Below, piece after piece: positions 20,780 to 33,156 of a stretch of DNA of 64,000 nt (positions are counted from its first letter, which is position 1; the number at the start of each line of letters is the position of its first letter). The position numbers were made by a program, and so were the translations under genes. This DNA comes from Sordaria brevicollis. Lineage: Eukaryota; Ascomycota; Sordariomycetes; Sordariales; Sordariaceae. The notes beneath the pieces are model-generated. The model had not been told where the DNA came from, did not search any database, and worked only from the letters and a program-made list of their open reading frames with translations. The stretch spans positions 1,054,001-1,118,000 of the forward strand of contig JAUTDP010000002.1 in NCBI GenBank assembly GCA_033439795.1. Direction: 5' to 3'.

Positions 20780-22176
20780 GTACGCCTGTCGATGCATTTG
20801 GATGGTTTGCAAAGATCTCGGGACAGAGTAATAACGCAGACGCTCAACTTCACTGATGCGCTGATACTTCCAATTACTGCTTTCGAAGTGCAATCCAAGT
20901 AAGACAGGCATCGCGGGCTTGAGTCTGCCATTTGCTTCCGCAGCTATCATTTACAGTCCACTACGATAGACACAGGTTCAGCAATCAAACATCCATACGA
21001 TCATGCCAGCCTTGGATTCTGTACCAATCCAATCGATACCATCTGGGGACCTATCTGGTCGCTTTCTGTCATCGCTGTCGCGCACAAGGGGGTGAAAGAT
21101 TGGAGGAAGAAAGAGAGGTGGAGAGGTAAAATGGAAATAGGGACCCGGAGTTCGAGGCATGCTTGGTGAGTGTTCTGAGGAAAAGTAAGAGAGAAAAAAA
21201 ATGCACAAAAAACATACAACACCAGGGATTCGCTGGTCGTCACCGACCCAACTACTAGTCTGGCCCTCACTGGCTTATCTATGGGAGAGCGGACGGGATC
21301 CCGAGTTTTCCAGTGGGTATGGTCGTATGTGCTTATTCTGCGCAATTGTAGTGCTTATAAAGATGCCGCCTTGCCGCGTTGATGGTTTGTGTTGTTGTCT
21401 TTGGAAGACAGTTGAGAAACATGGAGAGCAAAAAGAACTCCAACTCTTCAACTTGTCTTATCCTTATCGCCGTGCTTATCTTATCGTCTCCCCTGCCATC
21501 AAGGTACCCAACCGATAAGCGCTTCAATCCTCGCACAGACCACTTCGTAACTCGCATGTTTCCTCGAATGACGAAGCGGGGAGCAAAATAATCTGGACAC
21601 TTCTTGACCAATATTTGGGCATTGCTTGTCCCGCTTATTCTGTCACATCTTCAATGACGTAACATGCGAACAGGCCCTGAAACTTCAACAAGCTACTCGA
21701 GGGTGGTGGGTGCCTTCTGGGCGCCAAGGCTAAGGCTCTTCCACGGTCCCAGAAGGCACCCACCACCCTCGAGTAAACTGCGCAAGCTGCCCGCTGCTGC
21801 TTCGTAAACAACCCGTGACAACTCGACCGAACACAGCCACAATGTTTTCCCGTTTCGCAGCATAAACCTCCGTCCCAACCACCTGCATTGCCTCAGCTCA
21901 GCTTTTTCCTTGCCTTTTGTTTTCGAGTCCCTGGTTGCTTAAGAAAATCCACTGCGACCCTTAAAACCCGCTCGAAGCTTGTTTTCCGCCAAGTCCCTCT
22001 TCGCTGCTTTATTTTTGTTCAGTTGCTTGCTGCATCATCGAACGTTCGGAAAACACCACATCACACCGCAGTCTACCACCTGCACAAAACATCACCACAC
22101 ATAAGCTATATCGGCACACATACAGCCAGCATAAACCCACGCCATCGACAGATTGCAATAGAAGAACAAAGACAAA
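20780..22176. promoter_or_regulatory. Intergenic region upstream of the cysteine-tail gene
   Basis: No coding frame here is convincing. The notable feature is a perfect hairpin at 21694-21775. The last 300 bases before 22177 are rich in ACA/CCA runs and end with ACAAAATGACC, a good ascomycete start context, so the promoter and 5' UTR of the small cysteine-tail gene lie here. Confidence 0.5.
21694..21775. repeat. Perfect 28-bp inverted repeat (hairpin, 26-nt loop)
   Basis: The arm at 21694-21721 (TACTCGAGGGTGGTGGGTGC...) is exactly complementary to 21748-21775. If the outer TA on each side is read as a duplication, this is a 78-bp element with 26-bp termini starting CTCGAGGG, in the manner of a tiny Tc1/mariner-type MITE. 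Otherwise it is a strong hairpin about 400 bp upstream of the next gene start. It is GC-rich and free of RIP. Confidence 0.85.
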
Positions 22177-22663
22177 ATGACCTACACACAACAACCTCCC
22201 GCCAACAACGGCATGACCGTCCTCGAACCCGAGCCCGCCCACGTCTCTATGGCCACAAAGCCAGGCGACATCGAGATGGCGCAACCGGGTGTTGCGCAGC
22301 CTATGGGTATGTTTTTTTTTCTCTCTCTTCTTTTTCATCCCATCTTTACTTATTCATCCCATCTTCGCATTTCGCATCTCGAACCCACATTTCCGACTTC
22401 CCGACCTCTCCGGTCACGCAGTAGCCTTAACCTCTTCTTCCCCTTCCTCTTCCTACCATGTTCCCACATGCGCCAAATCTCTTTACATGACACCAAGAGC
22501 ATACCGCTGACTTCTATGGTGATTGATAACAGACCCCATGCGCCCCCACGACGACTCCAACATTGGCCTCCGCGGCGGTGACCGTGGCGGCATGTGCCCT
22601 GGTCGCTTCTGCTTCTGCATTCCGTGCCCGATACCGTGCGATTGCTGCTTCATTCCTCTTTAA
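22177..22663 (+). CDS. Small protein with conserved-looking cysteine-rich C-terminus (86 aa)
   Basis: Exon 1 is 22177-22306 and exon 2 is 22533-22663, joined across a 226-bp intron (GTATGT donor, AACAG acceptor) to give an Asp codon at the junction. Neither exon alone makes a sensible protein; the spliced frame does. The N-terminal half is polar and Pro/Gln/Glu/Met-rich (MTYTQQPPANNGMTVLEPEP). The middle has LRGGDRGG. The last 23 residues hold seven cysteines in CPGRFCFCIPCPIPCDCCF. The cysteine/hydrophobic tail suggests palmitoylation or membrane association, or metal binding. I recognise the tail style from small fungal hypothetical proteins but cannot name a family or function. Confidence 0.7.
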
Positions 22664-23196
22664 AGCAGGATACATACCACCAAGAACCACGGAGGCTGAT
22701 GACGACGACCGGACCGTTGAGATTCTGGGCGGTTTGATGATTTACGGACGAATTCAACATACGACAATCGAAAAAGGAGATGGATTGACCGATGGGTCAA
22801 ATAATGATGGACGATGATGATGATGATGATGATACCACTACACTTTTTCTTGCTTGTTTGCTTTTCTTGGAGGATAGGGGGCGATGTTGTTGGCAACATG
22901 TACACATGGGTAACGACTGCTTTTTCTTTGAGAAGGATGGATAGATGGATGGATGGACTTTGGCGGCTCGCTTTACAGCGACTGCGTTGTCCCTCTCAGC
23001 TTTCTCGAGAAACAGTATTTAAGCTTTCAATAATGACGACAGACAATAATGAACATATTCAAATCCGACTCTCAAGTTTACGAACCCTTTGATATCCTGG
23101 CCATCCTGCATCCTCCCCCTTCAACAGGCCTCTATGGGAGAAAAGAAACTGGCATGTGATGCCTCTTCCTGTGAAAACTGTTGTGAACCAACCAGG
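22664..23196. other. Intergenic, with GAT and GGAT microsatellites
   Basis: The 3' flank of the cysteine-tail gene. A GAT repeat occupies about 22812-22834, and GATG/GATA repeats lie near 22936-22956. Nothing coding is supported; a 92-codon frame at 22814 begins inside the microsatellite and is not believable. Confidence 0.5.
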
Positions 23197-23592
23197 TCAA
23201 GCCTGTCCAACGTCTTGTCCATCCTTGTCTGGCACGATTTCCAAAAGGTTATCCGGCCATGGAAACACAACTTCGCGCGGAGGAGTGTCCCCGGGGAAAC
23301 AGACTCCCTTTGCCCAATCTTGAGTTCGCAAAGCTATGATCGGCTCTCCGCCCTCCAGTGTAGTATCGCTTGGGATGCTTCCATGATCAATTTCAACTTC
23401 CATGCTTGCATACTGATACGGATTGCGATTTAGGCGCCCGGTAGAAATACCATCCTCGCTCCACATGGCAGTTAGAGGGTCCGTTCTCTCGGTTGAGCTG
23501 AACGCAAATAACGGGGTTGTCGTCTGAGGACATTGTTGAAGCCATTCACATGTCTTGGCATAGTGGATACGATCCACATATAGTTTCCCTTA
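23197..23592 (-). pseudogene. Truncated coding-like frame at the edge of the RIP block (possible HET-like fragment)
   Basis: An open minus-strand frame of about 130 codons runs from just below an in-frame TAA to a stop at 23197. It lacks an ATG near its 5' end: the conserved-looking part begins YVDRIHYAKTCEWLQQC without a start codon. That segment loosely resembles the short stretch that often precedes HET domains (acidic residue, Tyr, Trp-Leu, Cys), but no HET domain follows. The remainder (GGEPIIALRTQDWAKGVCFPGD) is unrecognised. Composition is normal, yet the TA-rich block starts right at its 5' edge. I infer a gene remnant that lost its start, or an unresolved first exon. Confidence 0.35.
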
Positions 23593-23647
23593 TATATATA
23601 ATTAGACTTCGTTTCCCTCCTCTCTTACTCTCTCTCTCTTTAATTAA

Positions 23648-23842
23648 TTAAGCTTTACCACCATATTCTCGCCTCCCTTACGTAATGTTTATCCGTATGG
23701 TTCAATAGGTTATAAGCCCGGCAACGCTTACTATCACGATACCGATCTAGCAGAGGCTTGGAGAAGACGTATTATTGCACGAAGGGGAGAAGATCGAGAG
23801 AGAGCAGCGAAAACTCTGCTCCCGGACTATGTACATGAGTGA
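23648..23842 (+). pseudogene. Orphan coding-like fragment (about 64 codons) in the transition zone
   Basis: After an in-frame TAA, a plus-strand frame reads through GYKPGNAYYHDTDLAEAWRR and on to AAKTLLPDYVHE before a TGA at 23840-23842. It has no ATG. The charged, helix-like composition looks like a genuine protein end rather than noise, and the codons are not RIP-damaged. The family is unrecognised. The following 90 bases hold GGTTCGGTGCC and TTTGGTGCCGTGAC, which might be retroelement primer-site-like sequence, but no LTR was found next to it. Confidence 0.25.
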
Positions 23843-24787
23843 GGTGGAGACATGACTGTGGGCACGACTGTGCTCCGCTGGTGGTTCGGTGCCAAGACGC
23901 CTGGGGAGCGTTGCCGATAATTTGGTGCCGTGACACTTACGTGTTATACTCGATTCAATTAAATCAAAAAATCCTTATCTACCCCCTCCTTCCCTTTCTT
24001 CCCTTTGATTCTTTTTCTTTATTTCCTTTATTTTTCTATTATTTCGATATAATTTATATTCGAAAGGTTTTTACCTCCCTCACAAAATATAAAACGCCGT
24101 TACTAATATAGCCGCGGTCTATAACCTAAATTAGCGTACAGACCGCCTAGCGGTTAAAAACTTAGTAATTTAAAACGTAAAAATATTGTGTTACAAATAT
24201 ATTAATTTTTCTTAACATTCTATTATACAATCTACGAGGGCTGCCGCCCCCGTCCCCCCGCAAAATTTGCCTTCGGCAAATTTTATACGGGTGGGCAACA
24301 ATTTACTTGAAGCGGAGTTTAATATTTACTTCCTATATTTTTTATTATATTTTAATAAGTTTTTTCTACTATTATTATTTATTTATTTACTTAATTAAGT
24401 AAGAATTTTATTCCCTAGCTAAATCTATAGCGCTAATATAGTATGGGGTCTATTTCCGATTCCCTATAGGATGAAACCGTAGGCGTTAAACGCCCCGGAT
24501 AAAAACCCCGGCTATAATTCCCGGCGCGAACCTATCCGCGCCGCTTTTTCGGCGTTTTACGATCGCGGTATATATTTACCGCCAATGCGATTAATATCCG
24601 TTTTATCCCTTTTATTTACCGTTGCGTTAGAATATTAGACCGCTTTGCTTTCCTAATCCGCCGTTCCGTTTTTTATTTACTACTACTTTCCGCTTTTTAC
24701 TCCTCCGTTCATTTATTTTTTTAATTATTATTAAACTTTTTAACCGTTAAATTTTCCTTTATTCTTTTTATTTTTTTCTTCCCCTTA
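23843..24787. other. Start of the RIP-degraded AT-rich block
   Basis: Composition changes abruptly at about 23.95 kb to TpA-rich sequence with few CpA or TpG. No frame survives. This piece sits to the left of the TAACG duplication of element 1, so before that insertion it was continuous with the sequence at 46817. It is therefore probably the 3' portion of the minus-strand LINE and/or its flank, although I found no LINE motif in it. It contains a short perfect hairpin at 24262-24284 and GC-richer patches near 24240-24260 and 24520-24560. Confidence 0.5.
24262..24284. repeat. Perfect 10-bp hairpin in AT-rich DNA
   Basis: AAAATTTGCC, loop TTC, then GGCAAATTTT. The arms are perfectly complementary although the surrounding DNA is heavily mutated. 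It follows a C-rich stretch (CCGCCCCCGTCCCCCCG). Function unknown. Confidence 0.8.
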
Positions 24788-24792
24788 TAACG

Positions 24793-25087
24793 TATTACAG
24801 GCTTAGCCTAGTAATTGTATGTGACTTAGTCACGTACCTGTGCTAAGGTTGTGATTACTACTAAGATAATTATAACTTTATTCGGCTAGCCCGCCGCTGC
24901 AGTCGTACAGCGATACGATCGCGGTCCCGGTTATATAATTACGCGCGCCCTACGCGCGTATAATTTGTGCGCTATACCTTTATAAGGGCAACCACCTACG
25001 TATAGTTTCGCTCCCTTTCCTCTTTTCCTTCTTCGTATAATATCGTATATCCTATTCTATTTACTTTAATTGTATTTACCCGTAATA
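24793..25087 (+). repeat. 5' LTR of element 1 (295 bp)
   Basis: Matches 46517-46811 with differences almost all C/T or G/A. A conserved GC-richer core reads GGTCCCGGTTATATAA then ACGCGCGCCC, probably including the promoter (TATATAA) region. It begins TATTACA (originally presumably TGTTACA). Confidence 0.9.
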
Positions 25088-26297
25088 ATATATTATACTT
25101 TATTATTGTATTTATAGCGTATAATTTTCGATTATTTAAGCGTACTAGGATCGCTTTATTCGTAAATCGTTAAATTTAATATTCTCTCTTTTTTTCAATA
25201 ATTAAAGTAGTTTCTTTCGTTATAATAGCCTTAATTATTAATTATTTACTAAAGCCGCATCCTTTTATTTAAAGAATAAAAGTAGTTTTTTTTTTATTTA
25301 ATAAATAAAAGTAAACGCTACGTCTCTCTCTCTCTCTTTCTATTCTTAAAATCGTTTTATAAATTACAAACCTTTTCTCCATTCGTTAATATTTAGTATA
25401 AATAATAATAGCGATTTTATATACTTTTTAGGAAACGACGATAAATTCTTTATAATTTTTCGCTCTTTAAATATTAACGAGCTATTTATAATAAACGATT
25501 TATTTATTTACAATATCGATATTTACACTATTACCCTACGCGAATTTCCTATCTTCTAAAATATTAATAACCTTATTACCGCCGTTAAAGAGGACGAAAA
25601 TAAAGAAGTAGTCTCCGAAAATTATTTATCCAATACTAATATTATTACCGGATACCCCGCTTTCCGCTCGATTATTATATTTATTACCTATATTTACATT
25701 AAAATTTTATTTATTATTAAAAATTACCGCGAAGAGGTATTTATTAACCGCTATATTATTAATAACGTTTAAAATATATTTAACGATATAAATTTTAAAT
25801 ATTATTAATTTATTATTAAATATTAATCCTTTAAGGCCAATAAATTTATTGCCGATAAACGTAACGATACCCTTTATAATACTATTTCGAAATTTACGAT
25901 TTAACTTAATATAAATACTACGAATAAAATTACTAATATTAATATTATATCCGGCTACCGTTAAATTATTAATAACCCTCTTATTTTTATAAAAAAAGAA
26001 TTTAGTAGCGCTATTACCTATTACGAAATTTTCGCCGTTTAGCGTTTTTATATTTAATCCTAATAAAAAGTCGATACCTTCCTCTACCTTAATAAAAATA
26101 TTAAAATTATTAAAACGGTTATACTTTTAAACTTTAAAATCCTATTTAGTATCTATAAGGAATTTTAGGCTATTTAGAATAATAAACCCGAAAATATTTA
26201 ATATTGGAAAATTAAAAAGGAATTTATAAATTATTTAGTTAAACGTTTTAAAAATATTAATTTAGTTAACGACGCTAACCGCCGTTTCGAGGAATAT
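25088..26297 (+). pseudogene. Element 1, 5' leader and start of gag (degenerate)
   Basis: Heavily RIP-mutated sequence between the 5' LTR and the element 2 insertion. It should contain the primer-binding site, leader and N-terminal gag of element 1. No open frame survives. The gag sequence resumes at 33157 on the far side of element 2, as shown by the duplicated AATAT. Confidence 0.6.
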
Positions 26298-26519
26298 TGT
26301 AACGGGGAAGTACAATTAATATACGTGCTAGTCGTTATAGCTATATTAAAGTTCTATAAAGGAGGAAAACTCTAATTGTACGGCGGACCTATTGGCGGCG
26401 AGGTTTTGAAGCGGGAGGGTAGAGTACGTACCGCTACGCTAGAGCGTCGAAGCGGGGCGTATAACTACGCTCTAATCGCTATGATTAGAGTTCTATACCC
26501 GGGCGGTAGCCCTATAATA
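26298..26519 (-). repeat. LTR of element 2, left copy (222 bp)
   Basis: Begins TGTAACGGGG and ends CCTATAATA (the terminal CA appears to have mutated to TA). It contains a GC-rich core (GGCGGCGAGGTTTTGAAGCG) that stands out as an island in the AT-rich block. In the minus orientation of the element this is the 3' LTR. Confidence 0.9.
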
Positions 26520-29500
26520 TTACCCCCCTCCTCCCTTTTCGAAGATACGCCTTTTATTTAAACGTACCTTCTTCCTAGTCGTTATCTACCCTATTAAGTA
26601 ATAATATATAAATTTACGTATAAAAACCCTTCCTCCTAAAAAAAATTTTCTCCCTTCTTTTCTCCTCCTCTCTAATTATTATAATAATTATTAAAGTAAG
26701 TTTATTTAACGTTAATTCCTCCTTTTTCGATCCGATTTAATTAATTTATTAAATATTTCGTTTATTTACTACTCCGCCCTCTTCTTCCCCGTACGACGCT
26801 CTTCTCCCTCCTACGCTTATTTTTACGTTTAAACCCTCTATTAAATTTAAAAAATTCGAAATTCTTAATAAAAAGAAGAAAGCGGGGTTCCGCTTTATTA
26901 AATTCGACCCTTTACTAGTATTTTTAAAGGGCCTAATTAATACGCCTAAAAATAAACGGCTATATTAATTTATAAATTTCTTTATTATTATTTCTATTTT
27001 TAATATTTCGCTAATTCTTTTCTTATAGGCCGATTACGTTAAATTAGAAGTATAATATATTTTTTATTTAAATAAGCGTCGCGAGTATATTATTAAATTT
27101 GAATATATATTTTATATAACGTATTATAACGATAATAAAAAGTACGATTATATTAATAGTCTTATTCTCGCTTTAATAAAGGTTTAAAAGGTAATATCAT
27201 TTAGGAAATAAAATTATAAGGCCTTCGGGTATATTCGTCGTACGATCGGTATTATATATAATATAATTAAATTATTAAAGGATTAGGTTATTATTAAATT
27301 AATTATTTCGTAGAGGAGGATACTCTAAGAGAAAATAAAAAAAAAATATTATTAATTATTATTTTTTTTAAAGAATAATACGACGATATTATCGCTACCG
27401 GTATTCCCCGGGCCGTATCCCGGCTTAAACCTATTACCCTTACTACCCCCGCCGCTCTTTCTACTTTTACCGCCCTTACGAACGAAATAATATTTATTAG
27501 TATTATAAAATCGCTAATCGCCTAATTTAATAAATTAGAAGAGGAGGTTTAAACGTTAAAAAAAACGTTTATACATTATAGGAAGAAGCTTTACTATAAA
27601 GAGTAAAAAAATTAAAAATTAAAATCGATATTTTAATATTCCTTAATTATATTAATTTCTTTTCTCTCCTTTTATATTACGTAATAAAATAATCGGCGGG
27701 ACCGTCGTTTTCGGTCGTTAAACTATATTTTTTTTTAAAGGCGTTTAAAGCGGTAATATTAATTAACTCTTTTAATAATTCCTATATTTAATTAATTTAC
27801 CTTTACTAATTAATTAATAGTATATAATTTAAATTTTAAATTTTAATATAAAGGATTTCGTTTATTAAATACTTTTTTTTACTATTAATTATAATAGCGG
27901 GCGGTTACGAATCGGTAATTATTTAATTTAATAAAAGGTCGTTTTTAGCGCGTTATAAAAGGTCGATATAAAATTTATTAAATACCCGTAATAAGAGGTC
28001 GGAGAATTTTATAACGAAGGGGTTAAATATTCGAAATATTATATATTTAGCGTATAATTAATTTAATTTCTTCTTCGGGTAAATTATTATAAAGTTTTTA
28101 AAATTGAATTAAATTTTATTTCTAATTTTGAAAATTTTAGTAAGTAAACGTTTTTTATTAGCGAACTATTTTTATTTTTATATTAATACCGCTATTATAA
28201 TTTAATAGAAATTTATAATTTATTATAATCGGTTTACGAAATTCTATATTCTTTCTTAGGGATTTTTAAAATTTATTTCGGCGGGAGGGGAGAGTATAAA
28301 AGATGGAAATTACGGGTAATAATTATAAATAATATAAAAAAGGGATATATTAATAATTATATTAATTTTATTATTAATCGCTAATTATATAATAGGATAT
28401 TAACGGTCCTAATCGTTTTAAATATTATTAACGAAAATGCGAAAGAATATTTATACCTCCTAATTTATTTTCTTTAAACTACTATCGGTTTAGGGGTAGA
28501 AAATAATACTTAGTAATTAGTTAATATTTAATAAATTATATAAACGCTTCTAGAAGCGATTAATTTAATTAATATTACGATCGTTTATAATAGAATTGGG
28601 TTAATTATAATAATAGACGAAATAATAGAAAAAGGTTTTTACGATAATTTCCGCTTTTATAGAGGAGAAGGGCTCTAAAATCACCGATTTATTAAATTAA
28701 TCCTTAATAATTAATAAATTAATATAATCGTTAACGGGGGGAAGGTTTATAATAAAATTTATTTAAATTTCTTTGAAAAATTACTTTAGGATAGAGAATA
28801 ATTTTAACAACCCCTTCTTTTAATTTTTTTAGTATTTAATTCGGCTATAAGTATTATAATTAATAATAAAACGGCGGATATAAATACTTATTAACGGCTA
28901 ATAGAAATCTCTATTAATAATATAAATAATACCTTTTCTTCTTAAATAACCGAAAGCGGTAGAATCGTAAATTTCTTAAATAAAATAAGTATATAATATA
29001 TTCTTTTTAAAATTTTTTAAAAATAAATAAAGAATTACTACTTTTAAAAAAATAAGAGCTTTAGGGATTTAAATACAGTTTTTATAATAAAGCCTACTTA
29101 TACTATCAATTTTATATTCACTTAATTATACCTTTAACCCTTATATTAATATAAAAAGGGTTTTATTTTTATTAATAACGGTTTAGCGGACCGCTTGGTA
29201 AATTTTATCGTTTTAGGTAATTTAATCGAAGAATTATTATAAATCCGGATTTTTAAATATTTTTACGCCCTCCTTTATAAAGAGGATAATAGATATTATA
29301 TAGACGTAATTTTCTAAAGCGGATTCTAGGATTAATTATATATTTCGGGCTTTAATATCGGCTTTATTAAATCGGTTTTGGTTTTTGCGGGATAAAGCGT
29401 CCGGTATTACAATAAGAGCGTTAAAGTAGTAAATAATTTAGAGGTTAAATTAAGAGAAGAATTTAATTTAGTAAACTTACTACTTTAAAAGGTGCCAGCG

Positions 29501-32500
29501 CTCTATAAAATATTCGAAATTATAATAATTTATTATTATTATAAACTTTTTACAATTATATAATTTTATAAATTATTTTTCTAAATAATAAATAATAAAA
29601 AATATTTTTTTATTATAAATAGGGTAATTACGCTCCGTAGGGGTAAACTTTTAAGAGTAGAAATCTACCGCAATCTTTTTACTTTCTACGGACTCCTAGG
29701 AAAGGATATTATTTAAATTATAATTATTATAATTAATTTTTAAAAAGGTAGGTAATTCGGGGTTCTATTGGGTAAGGATAAGGGTTTTTATAAAGTATTA
29801 TTTTAATTTTACGAAGGCGTTATTATATTATTTAATTTATTCGAAGGTTATACTTTTATTTATTAAAGCCGTTAGAGGTTTAGAAATTGTAGAGAAATTT
29901 TTAATAAATATCCGGTAATAGTTCGTAAAATTTAAGAAACTCTTTACTCTTTTTTAAAACGTAGGGGCTTTTTATTCGATAATAATTTTAATCTTCTCCG
30001 GGTTAATTTTAATATTAATTCCCGTAATTATAATAAAATTTAAATATTTAACTTCCTATATAATAAATTCGTACTTTTTAGGATTTAAATAAAGATTAAT
30101 ATTAATTATTTATTCGATTATTAATTTAATTTTTTATATATATTCTTTCTTCGTACTATTTAAAAAAATTAGTACGTTATTTATATAAGTAGAGTAGAAA
30201 TTATTTAAATAATTATTTAATATTATATTTATATACTATTAAAACGTCGTTAATATTTTTATTAATTTAAATAATATAATTATTTATTCGAATAACCTAT
30301 ACCGATAGCGGAAGGCTATTTTACCCTCTTCCCCTTCCGTTATACGGATTTTATAGAAGGTTTATATTATATTTATTTTAGTAAGCTATTTCGATTTAAT
30401 AATAATATAGAAAATCTTTTTAATAAGAGGGAGAGGGTAATAATCGGTACGGGTAATAATATTAAGGGCGCGGTAATTGTAATAGAAATGTAAATTATTA
30501 CCCGGCTTCTTAACGAAGAATACCGGTACGGTAGCAATAAAATTATTAGCGCAAATAAAACCCTTATTGAAGAAATCCCTTAAAATTTTCTTTAGAATTA
30601 ATAATTCGTTTTTAAATATATTATATAGCGGGCTATAGGAGAGGGGGAGTTCGTTACTTTATTTATCCTATTAGAATTCGATTTTATAATTTATACCCAA
30701 ACGGTAAGGGTTTATTTTATTTATTTCAAATTATTTTTAAATATAAAGAAGGTTATAAAATTCGGGAAGGATATATTCCTTTAATTTTTCGTCGGTAAAA
30801 TCGATTTTAAAAGTAAGAGCCTTTTTAATATCCCGTAGATTTACTATAAATATAATAAATTCTACTATTACGCGGCCCTACCTTTTTTTAATATAATTAA
30901 TAATAATTATAAATATTATTATTAAATAATATATAAATTCCCTAATTTTTATTTCTATAAGGGAAGTAATTATTAAGGAGTAATTTAAGTAAAGGATTTA
31001 ATAACCGGTAATTTTATATTAGAATTTATATTTATACGGAATTAAATACATTTTTATAACCGTTAATTAAAGTTTTCTTAAAATAATTGGAAATTTTAAC
31101 CTAGGGACTACGTAAGTATAAATTACCGATTCGTAACCGTAAATATTAATACGAAAGTATATAATCCCTTTAATTATAATACCCTCTATTTTTATAGACG
31201 TACCTTTTACTACCCTTTTAAATATAGGGATAATAAGAATTTTTAATTTTTTAACTACTTTTTTACTAATTACGGTATAATATTAATAACCTTCGTTAAT
31301 AAGGGTATAGAAATAATTTTTATTATTAATAATTATTAATATTTTAATAACGTTTATTTTTATAGGTCCCGGGAATTCTACGGCTCCCGCTTCTTTACTT
31401 AGTACTTTAGAACGTTCTTTTACGCAATTTTATAAAGGAATTACTCTTTTCCCAATTTATTTATAAAGGAATAATCGCTATTATTATTATTTAATATAAG
31501 AAGGACGGTTTACTTCGTAATTTTAATAAAGGTAATGCCGACCGAATTAAAACGTTAAATAGGGCGGTATTTATATTTTTAAATTATATAGCCGTTAGCG
31601 CTATAATATAAGTAGAGGTTTTACGCGCGACGTTTATCCCTTTTATCGATAGAAATTTATTTGGTATATTTTTCATTAAAATTATTAAGGTTAGTCTTAA
31701 TATAATTTATAATTATATAAGTATTTTTATTAATATTTTTAATATATTTTATAGTAGCAGGGGTTTTATAATATTAAAATTAGCGAGAACGACCGTTATT
31801 AGAATATTTATAATTATTAGGGGCGTTATAATAATAATAGCCGGGGAAATTTTTAATATTTTTAAATTTTTATACAATTTTTTTAAATCAGTCGATAAAT
31901 TCTTCGTAATTTATAGGTATTTGAACGTTAATTATTTATTTATATAAAATAATAAAAATAAAAGTATTTAATTAAATAAAATAGGAGTCGTTTTCTTACG
32001 AAAAATTATTAACCTTAGTAAAATTTTCTTCGAAAATAGGGAATTAATCGAAGAAGGATTAATTTTCTCGCTACTTAATTATTTTAAAACGCGTAAAAGT
32101 TTATTTCTTTTTATTATCGTTATTAAATATTCTTTTTAAATAAGCGAAGAATTCTTTAAGGTTATATTCGCTATTAAATCCTTTACGACGCTAAAAGGTC
32201 TAAATTTTAAACTTTTTACTAGTAGGCACTACTTCTAAAAGTATTACCCAATTCGATTTATTAGTATTTTAGGCTTTAATATTACGCTTTTCTTCGTATA
32301 CAAAACGAAAATTATTTATTTATAAATTAAAATTCGTAAAAATACCGTTTTAAATTAATTATTTAAAATATTTACATTTTCCCTTTATATAGGGAGCGCC
32401 TTCTTTAATAATAATTAATACGCTCGTACTAATATTAATCATTAGGGAGGGAATCGGGCCTATTATCAAAGGGATAGTACTTTTAATTATTTAAGTAAAT

Positions 32501-32929
32501 TCTTCGCTAATAAAAAATTCGAGAGCGAAATCGTATTTTTCTTTATAAGAGGCTTCGAATTTATTTTATTATTCTTTAATAGCTTTTTGAACAGCGGCGT
32601 CGTAAATAATCATAGCGGTCTCGTTAGTAATAAGGGGTAGGGGGTTTTATCTAAACTACTAGGCGGCCTACTAAGCGGCCTACTCGGTTTTAGCGGTTAG
32701 AACGGTAACGAACGCGGCGGCGGTTTCTTCGGGGGATAGCTAGGGGGGAGTAGCCTACTAAGCGGCCTACTAGGCAGCCTACTACTATTACTAATATTGC
32801 TGAAATTACTAATATTACTAATATTTTCTTGCGGCGGCGGCTATAACGAAATCAATCGGCAGCCCTTCTACGTTCAACGCCACCTCGGAGTAATCTTATT
32901 CTATTAAGTCTATTATTAATAGAACCTAA
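26520..32929 (-). pseudogene. Element 2 degenerate gag-pol
   Basis: The best-preserved part is reverse transcriptase on the minus strand at about 30400-30150, with a TKI(D/N)II block, the EGEEGKIAFR block and a Y-I-(D/N)-(D/N)-V-L motif in the expected order. Integrase should lie at lower coordinates (27-29 kb), but I could not place its motifs confidently. The gag end (about 32.6-32.9 kb) has repeated GGCCTACTAAGCGGCCTACT-type units, a short tandem repeat. Confidence 0.65.
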
Positions 32930-33151
32930 TATAATGGGGAAATATAGTTAATATACGTACTAATCGTTATAATTATATTAAAGTTCTATAAAGGAGGAAA
33001 ATTCTAATTATACAGCGGACCTACTAGCGGCGAGGTTTTGAGGCGGGAGGGTAGAGCACATACCACCACGCTAGGGCGTCGAAGCGGGGCGTACAGCCAC
33101 ACTCTAGTCGCTGTGACCAGAGCTCTATACCCGGGCGGTAGCCCTATAATA
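32930..33151 (-). repeat. LTR of element 2, right copy (222 bp)
   Basis: Same length as the left copy and near-identical in its GC-rich core (GGGCGTACAGCCACACTCTA), with fewer RIP changes in that core than the left copy. In the minus orientation this is the 5' LTR. Confidence 0.9.
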
Positions 33152-33156
33152 AATAT

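Larger units (their letters stand above)
26298..33151 (-). mobile_element. Element 2: RIP-degraded Ty3/Gypsy LTR retrotransposon nested in element 1
   Basis: 6,854 bp with 222-bp LTRs at 26298-26519 and 32930-33151 and TSD AATAT at 26293-26297 and 33152-33156. Coding sense is the minus strand: reading leftward, a reverse-transcriptase block (about 30400-30310, including EGEEGKIAFR) is followed by the Y-x-D-D type motif at about 30190-30151. Stop codons are scattered throughout. The insertion lies in the gag region of element 1 in the opposite orientation. Confidence 0.9.

Noticed and set aside
23880..23940. TTTGGTGCCGTGAC considered as a retroelement primer-binding site
   Set aside because: No LTR pair or target duplication could be found around it, so it is noted only as a possible fragment.
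32640..32900. Clustered GGCCTACTAAGCGGCC-type repeats considered as a CRISPR-like array or satellite
   Set aside because: The units are short, adjacent and irregular, occur within the gag end of element 2, and this is a fungal genome; a degenerate tandem repeat in the element is sufficient.
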